Shown here one piece after another: positions 57,608 to 64,000 of a DNA stretch of 64,000 bases. Source of the stretch: Muribaculaceae bacterium (GTDB taxonomy: Bacteria > Bacteroidota > Bacteroidia > Bacteroidales > Muribaculaceae); the NCBI GenBank assembly GCA_017626045.1, contig JAGAJP010000066.1, positions 54,631-118,630 on the forward strand, written 5' to 3'. Within the stretch, counting starts at the first letter, position 1, and each line of letters starts with the position of its first letter. Under the pieces are notes generated by a model. It ran no database searches and had not been told where the DNA came from. It saw only the letters and a program-made list of their open reading frames with translations. The translations under genes and the position numbers were made by a program.

Positions 57608-60046
57608 TCATTCCTCGATGGCTATGGCAAGCACATCTCCAATGTTGCGGACATAGTGGAATGTCACTCCTTTGAGGTATCTGTCCTCTATTTCCTCGAT
57701 ATCCCTGCGGTTTTCTTCCGAGAGTATGATGTCGGTGATGCCTGACCGTTTTGCGGCGAGTATCTTTTCCTTTATGCCGCCCACCGGTAGCACTTTCCCC
57801 CGGAGTGTCATCTCTCCGGTCATTGCAAAACGCTCTCGCACCTTCTTTCCGGTGAAGGTGGACACCAATGATGTGACCATCGTGATGCCGGCTGAGGGAC
57901 CGTCTTTTGGAATGGCTCCTTCCGGAACATGGATATGCACATTGTTTTCGGTAAACGATTCCTGTGGAATGCCAAGTTCATCGGCATGAGATCTCACATA
58001 CTGCAGGGCTATGGTAGCTGACTCTTTCATCACGTCGCCGAGATTACCGGTCAAGGTGAGTTTCTCTCCTTTCCCTTTGGAGAGGGAGGATTCGATGAAA
58101 AGTATCTCGCCGCCAGCTGACGTCCAGGCAAGTCCTGTCACAACGCCTATGTAGTCGTTGCCTTCATATACCTCGCCCATGTATTCTTCCTTGCCGAGTA
58201 TCTCCTTGCTTTCTTTAGCGCCGATACTCTCGGGGAGCGGCTTGTCGGATGCCTTCAGGCGGGCAAGACGGCGCAGGAGCCTGCGGATTGCCTTGTCAAA
58301 CTGACGAACGCCCGACTCGCGGGTATAATGCTCCACGATGAAGCGAAGTCCATCTTCAGTGATATTGATGTTTTCATCGTCAAGCCCGAGCTCTTTCTTT
58401 GCCTTGGGCAGAAGGTGCCTGAGGGCAATCTCGATTTTCTCCTCTATTATATAGCCGGAAATCTCTATGAGTTCCATGCGGTCGAGCAGTGGCGCCGATA
58501 TGGTGTCGATGGTGTTCGCGGTTGCAATGAAGAGAATATCCGAAAGGTCATAGTCTATATCCACATAGTTGTCGTGGAAATGAGAGTTCTGCTCCGGATC
58601 GAGGACTTCAAGCAATGCCGCTGACGGGTCTCCCTTGATGTCCTTGCTTATTTTGTCGATCTCGTCGAGCACTATCACCGGATTGTTGGTCTCGGTCTTT
58701 TCAAGTGCGGCTATTATTCGTCCCGGCATGGCGCCGATGTATGTGCGGCGGTGTCCTCGTATCTCTGCCTCATCGTGGAGACCGCCCAACGAGATACGGG
58801 CATATTCCCTCCCAAGAGATTCGGCGATGGACTTCCCGAGTGATGTCTTGCCTACGCCGGGCGCACCGTATAGACAGATTATCGGTGATTTCAGGTCGTT
58901 GCGCAGTTTCATAACTGCTACCTGCTCGATGATTCTGTCTTTGATTTTTTCAAGTCCGAAGTGGTCACGGTTGAGAATTTCCTCAACTTTGGCGAGGTCT
59001 ATTTCCGTGTCGTTCTTCTTGTTCCAGGGCAACGACAGCAGAGTGTTCAGATATGTATACTGAATGCCATATTCAGGTGTGGAGGCGGCAAAGCGACCTA
59101 ATTTCTTAAGTTCTTTCTCAAAATGTGCCGCTACCTCTTCGCTCCAGTCTTTTCCCGAGGCTTTGCTCCGCAGTTCCGCTTCGTCGCTGTCTTCCGGCAT
59201 ATCGCCTAACTCTTCCCGGATGTTTCTCATCTGCTGCTGCAGAAACTGATCCCTCTGCTGGCGAGTGAGGTCTTCGCGTGTGCGTTCCTCTATATCGACC
59301 TTCAGCTGTATCATCTGGCTTGACTTGTCGAGCATCTGAAGCAGTCTTGCACCGCGCTTCTTGATGTCGGACTCCTCGAGAAGTGCCTGTTTGTCGTCTA
59401 CTGTAATAGGGGAGTTGCAGATGATGAAGTTGAGAAGTTTCATCGGGTTGCTGAACTGTGTGAGCGCAAACCGTATGTTTTTGGTGTCTTCATCATTGAA
59501 GAGATTAAGGATCTCGGCAAATGAATCGTTGACCGACGAGAAGATGGCGGCAAGTTCCACATCATCCGGACTTTTGGGGAATTTCTCCGGAAGATGCTCT
59601 ATGGAGGCGTAGATTTCAGATTCTCCGTGGCTTGTGTATTTCACTACTTTCGCTCTCTGAAGGGCTACAAGAAAGGCAGTGTAGCTGCCGTCGGGCATCT
59701 CGATGACTTTGGCTACTACGCAGACCACTCCTACTCGATAGAGACTCTTGCCGGTGATCTTTTCCGCACGGTCTTTGACCGTGACCACAAGCACAGCCTC
59801 GTTGTTGGAGTGCGCCATACTGAGCCTGTCGAGTGTCTCGCTGTCATTGACTGTGAGTGGTATCGTTATGAACGGAAACACCACAAGGTCGCGCACCGGG
59901 ATTACCGGTGTGCGACGTTCGTTTAATTTTATATCGCTGAAATCGAGATCTGACGATACTTCCGACATTATTCCATTGACCGGATTGACCGTACTCATCG
60001 ATTCATATCTTTCATATATAGATTCAGTTGTCTGCTTGTAACCCAT
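57608..60046 (-). CDS. lon: ATP-dependent protease Lon
   Basis: Cytoplasmic AAA+ protease of 812 residues. The N-terminal substrate domain (RRTPVIPVRDLVVFPFITIP) is followed by the ATPase with CLYGAPGVGKTSLGKSIAES (Walker A, about 395) and NPVIVLDEIDKIS (Walker B). The protease domain has the catalytic Ser in PKDGPSAGITMVTS (about 718) and the Lys in VLPVGGIKEKILAA (about 757). The first ATG gives 17 residues before a second Met (YESMSTVNP), so the exact start is open. Confidence 0.97.
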   Translation of the reverse strand: MGYKQTTESIYERYESMSTVNPVNGIMSEVSSDLDFSDIKLNERRTPVIPVRDLVVFPFITIPLTVNDSETLDRLSMAHSNNEAVLVVTVKDRAEKITGKSLYRVGVVCVVAKVIEMPDGSYTAFLVALQRAKVVKYTSHGESEIYASIEHLPEKFPKSPDDVELAAIFSSVNDSFAEILNLFNDEDTKNIRFALTQFSNPMKLLNFIICNSPITVDDKQALLEESDIKKRGARLLQMLDKSSQMIQLKVDIEERTREDLTRQQRDQFLQQQMRNIREELGDMPEDSDEAELRSKASGKDWSEEVAAHFEKELKKLGRFAASTPEYGIQYTYLNTLLSLPWNKKNDTEIDLAKVEEILNRDHFGLEKIKDRIIEQVAVMKLRNDLKSPIICLYGAPGVGKTSLGKSIAESLGREYARISLGGLHDEAEIRGHRRTYIGAMPGRIIAALEKTETNNPVIVLDEIDKISKDIKGDPSAALLEVLDPEQNSHFHDNYVDIDYDLSDILFIATANTIDTISAPLLDRMELIEISGYIIEEKIEIALRHLLPKAKKELGLDDENINITEDGLRFIVEHYTRESGVRQFDKAIRRLLRRLARLKASDKPLPESIGAKESKEILGKEEYMGEVYEGNDYIGVVTGLAWTSAGGEILFIESSLSKGKGEKLTLTGNLGDVMKESATIALQYVRSHADELGIPQESFTENNVHIHVPEGAIPKDGPSAGITMVTSLVSTFTGKKVRERFAMTGEMTLRGKVLPVGGIKEKILAAKRSGITDIILSEENRRDIEEIEDRYLKGVTFHYVRNIGDVLAIAIEE

Positions 60047-60135
60047 AGTCTGTTTGATTTCGCTGCAGGTGTTGTCATGCTTGCGGCATACATCCGTATG
60101 AAGTCTTGAAAAATTACCTTGACGACTTCAGACTG

Positions 60136-60143
60136 CAAAATTA
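60136..60143 (-). promoter_or_regulatory. Possible -7 box for lon
   Basis: TAATTTTG on the minus strand, 90 bases upstream of the lon ATG. There is no clear -33 TTTG and no obvious heat-shock inverted repeat nearby. Confidence 0.4.
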
Positions 60144-60169
60144 ATACAATAAACTGAATTATTAAAATT

Positions 60170-61648
60170 TTAATTATTCTTGTCTTCGGTTTCCCTATTC
60201 GGTTTGTCTTCTGTTTCCCTCTTCTGTTTGCCTTTGGATTCTCTCGATGTATTGTCTTTTGTATCGGCTTTTGAATTGTTGCCGTTGCGGTTGCGTCCGG
60301 ACTTCCTGTTCCTTCTTCTCTTTGTTTTGCCGGATTTAGATCCGCCGGTGCCATTGTTCCCCGATGTCTGTCCTTCGGTGCTATTTATGTTTGTCTGTAC
60401 CTCTGCCCCGGCATTTGCGGCCTTCTTTTCCGGTGACTGCTTCTTGCCATTGCGTCGTCTGCCACCTTTGCCTCCTCTTTTGAAGTCTTTTGTCCGCTTT
60501 TCGTATTTCGGACCTTCTCCCAAGTTTTCAGGAATCGGCATTTTTTCAATCTCTTTTTCGAGCAACTGTTCGATACGCCTGAATTTACCGCCTTCTTTTT
60601 CAGATATGAACGTGATGGCCCGACCGTCGCGGTTCGCACGCGCCGTGCGTCCGACTCTATGCACATAGTCTTCAGCTTCGTGGGGCACGTCATAGTTCAC
60701 CACCATCTCTATGTCGTCGATGTCTATCCCTCGCGACACTATGTCGGTGGCTACAAGTACTTTGATTTTACCACTCTTGAAGTCGAGCATCACATCCTCT
60801 CTTTTCTCCTGGTCAAGGTCGGAGTGCATCTCTCCGATGCTGAAACCCTCTTTCCTCAATACTTTCGCCAGATCCTTAACCTTTAGTTTGGATGAGGAAA
60901 AGACGATGACCTTTTCCGGCGGATTGGCGCTGAAGATGGTCTTCAATATGGGGAGTTTCTGTGTTTCGTAGCATACGTAAGCTTCCTGTTTGATCTTGTC
61001 TGCCGGCTTCGAAACTGCAAGTTTTATTTCCGTGGGATTGACAAGTATCTTTGAGGCAAGTTGCTGTATCTTCGGAGGCATCGTGGCGCTGAAGAGCAAG
61101 GTCTGCCTTTCTTTAGGAAGCCGCCCTACAATCTGCATTATATCGTCGTAAAAGCCCATGTCGAGCATCCTGTCGGCTTCGTCAAGGATGAAGAACGAGA
61201 CTTTCGACAGATCCACATATCCCATCGACAAATGGGCGAGTAGACGCCCCGGAGTGGCTATCACTACGTCGGCGCCCGCCTTGAGACTCTTGCGCTGCTG
61301 CTCATAGGTGTGACCGTCGGTGCCTCCATATACCGGTATACTGCTTATGGGCAGAAAATAGGAGAAACCCTGCATCTGCTGGTCTATCTGCTGGGCAAGC
61401 TCGCGGGTAGGAGCCATTATCACACAGTTTACAGCATCTTTGGGAAACTCTTCAGACGACAATATGTCTATCATCGGTAGGAGATATGCGGCCGTTTTGC
61501 CGGTTCCGGTCTGGGCACACGCCAACAGGTCGTTGCCTTCAAGCACCGCCGGTATCGCCTTCTCCTGTATCGGTGTGCAGTTGTCGAAATGCATGTCCCA
61601 CAGTGCGTCCAGCAGTTCGTCATTTTCAAGCAGTTCGTCAAATCTCAT
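60170..61648 (-). CDS. DEAD-box RNA helicase with basic tail
   Basis: A 492-residue RNA helicase. All core motifs are present: the Q motif CTPIQEKAIPAVLEG, ACAQTGTGKTAAYLLP (I), APTRELAQQ (Ia), TPGRLLAHL (Ib), FILDEADRMLD (II), LLFSATMPP (III), ATDIVSRGIDID (V) and YVHRVGRTARANRDG (VI). The last 120 residues are a Lys/Arg/Asn/Gly-rich low-complexity tail that binds RNA in this class. It resembles RhlE-type helicases with roles in ribosome assembly or RNA decay. Confidence 0.95.
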   Translation of the reverse strand: MRFDELLENDELLDALWDMHFDNCTPIQEKAIPAVLEGNDLLACAQTGTGKTAAYLLPMIDILSSEEFPKDAVNCVIMAPTRELAQQIDQQMQGFSYFLPISSIPVYGGTDGHTYEQQRKSLKAGADVVIATPGRLLAHLSMGYVDLSKVSFFILDEADRMLDMGFYDDIMQIVGRLPKERQTLLFSATMPPKIQQLASKILVNPTEIKLAVSKPADKIKQEAYVCYETQKLPILKTIFSANPPEKVIVFSSSKLKVKDLAKVLRKEGFSIGEMHSDLDQEKREDVMLDFKSGKIKVLVATDIVSRGIDIDDIEMVVNYDVPHEAEDYVHRVGRTARANRDGRAITFISEKEGGKFRRIEQLLEKEIEKMPIPENLGEGPKYEKRTKDFKRGGKGGRRRNGKKQSPEKKAANAGAEVQTNINSTEGQTSGNNGTGGSKSGKTKRRRNRKSGRNRNGNNSKADTKDNTSRESKGKQKRETEDKPNRETEDKNN

Positions 61649-61668
61649 ATATAATTCTTATTTAACTG

Positions 61669-61676
61669 CAAAATTA
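61669..61676 (-). promoter_or_regulatory. Possible -7 box for the DEAD-box helicase gene
   Basis: TAATTTTG on the minus strand, 21 bases upstream of the ATG. The -33 region is AT-rich without a clean TTTG. Confidence 0.4.
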
Positions 61677-61944
61677 ACAAAAATTTTCCGATTTTCATCC
61701 TCCGTTGCATTTTTATTACATCCATATTTCACTTTGTTTCACAAATTAAACATTAATTTAATCGAACTTAATAAACTAATATTCAATATATTACAGGAGG
61801 GTTTTCTGTTATTGGCTCGAGTGTCCGAAAAATTCGAAACTTTTATTTTTTTACCGATGTTATACGATTAAACAAGCCCGGTTGATATTGTATTCAATTC
61901 CCGGTCTGATTAAATTATGAACAACAAAACAAAATCGAAACAAT

Positions 61945-62454
61945 ATGAGCACCTCAAATCTTTTCCGCACAAAACTTGTAAATCTTCAGCCGAATCTTCT
62001 CAGTTTCGCATATCAATTGACCTCCAACCGTGACGCGGCTGAAGACCTTTTGCAGGACACCACCCTCAAGGTGCTCGACAATGAGGAGAAATTCACTTCC
62101 GATTCGAATTTCAAGGGTTGGGTGTTCACCATCATGCGCAATATATTTATCAATAACTATCGCCAGAATGTTCGTCAGGCTACGGTTGTTGACCAGACCG
62201 AAGACCTTTATCATATCAATTCCTGTCAGGAATTCGCTATGGAGACCCCTGACGGCAGTCTCGCCGTTAAGGAAATCAACGCCGCTATGAATTCTTTCGA
62301 GAAGGAGTTCAGAGTTCCTTTCAACATGCACGTCGCCGGATATAAGTATAACGAAATTGCCGAAAAACTTAATCTTCCGGTCGGAACAGTGAAGAGCCGC
62401 ATCTTCTTCGCACGAAAGCGTCTGCGCGAGGTTCTTTCCGCTTACTCTCTCTGA
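61945..62454 (+). CDS. ECF-type sigma-70 family factor (second)
   Basis: A 169-residue sigma factor. Region 2 shows LLSFAYQLTSNRDAAEDLLQ, FKGWVFTIMRNIFINNYRQN; region 4 shows FRVPFNMHVAGYKYNEIAEK and LNLPVGTVKSRIFFARKRLR. It differs from the ECF protein at 56715 in both regions and is convergent in context, so this is not a recent duplicate. No anti-sigma gene follows. This short form (about 170 residues, FxxPF...Y.Y.EIAE) is common in Bacteroidales, where it often acts in stress responses; the regulon here is unknown. Confidence 0.93.
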   Translation: MSTSNLFRTKLVNLQPNLLSFAYQLTSNRDAAEDLLQDTTLKVLDNEEKFTSDSNFKGWVFTIMRNIFINNYRQNVRQATVVDQTEDLYHINSCQEFAMETPDGSLAVKEINAAMNSFEKEFRVPFNMHVAGYKYNEIAEKLNLPVGTVKSRIFFARKRLREVLSAYSL

Positions 62455-62509
62455 TATTTTTTCAGACTTTAGTTTACTCTTTATCAAAATAACTGTCGAT
62501 ACCTTTAGC

Positions 62510-62540
62510 TTACAAGTCGGTCACCGAGGCCGGCTTGTAA
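62510..62540 (+). terminator. Hairpin after the second ECF sigma gene
   Basis: TTACAAGTCGG pairs with CCGGCTTGTAA (one wobble) and is followed by TGTTTAG. It lies 56 bases past the sigma gene stop and 25 bases before the MFS gene ATG. Confidence 0.65.
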
Positions 62541-62564
62541 TGTTTAGATTAATCCTTATTATAC

Positions 62565-63833
62565 ATGAAAAACACTGGCTCCTCCGATCCCTCGCACAAT
62601 GCTGTCATCAGCGGCGCTTCTTCCTCTGCTGATTCCCCTCTAGCCGCAAGACTTAACAGTTCGAGACATTATTATTGGTTTCTTGTGATGTTTCTCGTCT
62701 TGCTCAGTGCGGCGGGCTCGTTTGTAAACGATATGTATTCTCCGGCACTCCCCGATATGTGCGTGTTTTTCGGCTGCTCGGTTCCTCTTGCCCAGATGGG
62801 TCTTACTACCGGTATGATCGGACTTGGAATAGGGCAGTTCATCCTCGGGCCTGTGAGCGACAAGTATGGCAGAAAGATTGTGGTGATTACTGCAACCTCT
62901 CTTTTTGTTGTTGCTGCCGTGGCAAGTCTTTTTGCCACTTCTATTCATGTTTTCAATTTTTGCCGTCTGGTGCAGGGGCTTGGCGCTTCTGCCGGGTATC
63001 TTCTCGCCAAGACGATTCCGGCTGACGTATATTCAGGCAGGCAGCTTGCAAAACTAATGACTCTTGTAGGAGCTATAAATGGTTTTGCGCCTGCGTCGGC
63101 TCCCGTAATCGGTGGTATCCTTGACGATTCTTTCGGTTGGAAGTCAATTTTCATATTTCTTGCGGCATTTTCCGTTATCATTATTGTGATGTCTTTATTT
63201 CTGAAGGAATCCCTCTCGCCGGAGAGAAAAAACACTCTCCCGCTTATCCGTTCTTTCAGTGGCTACAGAGACCTTCTTGCCAACAAGCCTTTCCTGATTC
63301 ACGCATGTCTGCGCGGTTCCATTCTCGGTGTCCTCTTCGCATACACGTCTTCGTCTCCATTCATAGTGCAGAACCACTATCATTTCAGCGCTACCGCTTA
63401 TGGTATCCTCGTTGGTGTCAACTCTCTCTTTCTCGCCGCCGGATCCATGCTCTCTCTTAGGTTTAAGCCTTATAAACGCGCAGTCCTGGTAGGCGCTCTG
63501 ATTCTCGCAGTCGGCGTGGCTTTGGAGTCTGTTGCACTGTTCGCGATTCATAATGTCTGGGTCTACGATTCTCTTATGATAGTGATTCTTTTTGCTGTGG
63601 GTATGATTATATCCACTTCCAACACTCTCGCCATGAATGAAGGCAGATTGAGAGCGGGAATGGCGGCAGCCGTACTCGGCGTCTCCGGATATATAATGGG
63701 AGCTATAGCATCTCCGTTGGTAGGAATGGGAAACATCCTGCATTCGACTGCATACGTCAACATCGCCCTTGCCATATTAGTCCTTATTTTCGCGATAGCC
63801 TCATACCGCCTCCCCGCCGACCTCGACAAATAA
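62565..63833 (+). CDS. MFS multidrug exporter of the Bcr/CflA type
   Basis: A 422-residue transporter with about 12 membrane helices after a polar N-terminal tail of about 40 residues. The first loop has FVNDMYSPALPDMCVFFGCS and the MFS motif GPVSDKYGRKIVVIT between helices 2 and 3. Helices 4-5 carry CRLVQGLGASAGYLLAKTIP, characteristic of the Bcr/CflA drug-resistance subfamily. The substrate cannot be told. It may be co-transcribed with the upstream sigma gene through a hairpin. Confidence 0.92.
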   Translation: MKNTGSSDPSHNAVISGASSSADSPLAARLNSSRHYYWFLVMFLVLLSAAGSFVNDMYSPALPDMCVFFGCSVPLAQMGLTTGMIGLGIGQFILGPVSDKYGRKIVVITATSLFVVAAVASLFATSIHVFNFCRLVQGLGASAGYLLAKTIPADVYSGRQLAKLMTLVGAINGFAPASAPVIGGILDDSFGWKSIFIFLAAFSVIIIVMSLFLKESLSPERKNTLPLIRSFSGYRDLLANKPFLIHACLRGSILGVLFAYTSSSPFIVQNHYHFSATAYGILVGVNSLFLAAGSMLSLRFKPYKRAVLVGALILAVGVALESVALFAIHNVWVYDSLMIVILFAVGMIISTSNTLAMNEGRLRAGMAAAVLGVSGYIMGAIASPLVGMGNILHSTAYVNIALAILVLIFAIASYRLPADLDK

Positions 63834-63855
63834 TCCGTTCCCCATCAAAACACCG

Positions 63856-63885
63856 GAGGGTGTATCAAAATTCTGATGCACCCTC
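63856..63885 (+). terminator. Terminator-like hairpin after the MFS gene
   Basis: GAGGGTGTATCA pairs with TGATGCACCCTC with one wobble, then TTCTC. It lies 22 bases after the stop. Confidence 0.7.
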
Positions 63886-63924
63886 TTCTCATCTGAGTTC
63901 GTAACCTGCTGAAAAACATAAAAC

Positions 63925-63954
63925 AAAGCCCCGACTTTCACAAGCCGGGGTTTT
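63925..63954 (+). terminator. Second terminator hairpin near the window end
   Basis: AAAGCCCCG pairs with CGGGGTTTT (one wobble) with one internal mismatch further in; TTTT follows the GC stem. The end of this hairpin overlaps the -33 box of the next promoter. Confidence 0.7.
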
Positions 63955-63982
63955 GTCATATCACAAAAATTTTGTATCTTTG
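63952..63982 (+). promoter_or_regulatory. Promoter for a gene beyond the window
   Basis: TTTG (63952-63955) and TATCTTTG (63975-63982) are separated by 19 bases, an exact consensus match. The transcript would start near 63986, so its gene lies past base 64000. Confidence 0.7.
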
Positions 63983-64000
63983 TGGTATAAAAGAAATTAA

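Overview
The window looks like chromosomal DNA of a Bacteroidales bacterium, most likely of the Muribaculaceae or a near relative. The order is well supported, the family is inference. Supporting signs are a short Bacteroidetes-type primary sigma factor, many promoters of the form TTTG-N18-21-TAnnTTTG, proteins with C-terminal tails like type IX secretion signals, pentose-polymer glycoside hydrolases, a long-form urocanate hydratase, and the gene runs dxs-trkA-trkH and ftsK-lolA-like-trxB. There is no rRNA, tRNA or CRISPR array that I can see.

Layout. Positions 1-7459 (minus strand) hold anaerobic ribonucleotide reductase (cut by the window edge), a GH43 enzyme with a beta-helix protein in one operon, and an iron alcohol dehydrogenase. 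The nrdD upstream region is unusual: a 15-bp inverted repeat lies beside the promoter, and a perfect 23-bp stem starts almost at the predicted transcription start. Positions about 7.5-22.4 kb are accessory. Small phage-type proteins, a large-terminase-like protein and an unknown 470-residue protein lie on one side; a capsid-like operon lies on the other. Between them are a C25 (gingipain-type) peptidase with an LRR surface protein, an IS66 scrap, a truncated signal-peptide gene and a fused, frameshifted second copy of the terminase neighbourhood. No portal, protease or tail genes were seen, so this is a decayed or domesticated phage-derived island. An Xre regulator/membrane protein pair closes it.

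Positions 22.4-48 kb are mostly core genes: trkH-trkA-dxs plus a 57-residue membrane protein; ftsK, a LolA-like protein, trxB, a dCMP deaminase, a C-terminal processing protease, 5-formyl-THF cyclo-ligase, M16 and M3 peptidases; rpoD, an HtrA protease, an NlpC/P60 lipoprotein, dnaE and trxA. Positions 47.8-64 kb carry a GH51 arabinofuranosidase, the histidine-degradation genes hutU-hutI-hutH, rlmD, a 51-residue ORF, two ECF sigma factors, lon, a DEAD-box helicase and a Bcr/CflA-type exporter.

The most striking non-gene feature is a set of short-period degenerate tandem repeats of 7 or 9 bases at gene junctions. Several begin within a stop codon or a few bases after it; others run up to a start codon. 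One 9-base family occurs both between genes (after ftsK and dnaE) and inside a gene, where it encodes a Ser/Glu-rich stretch.
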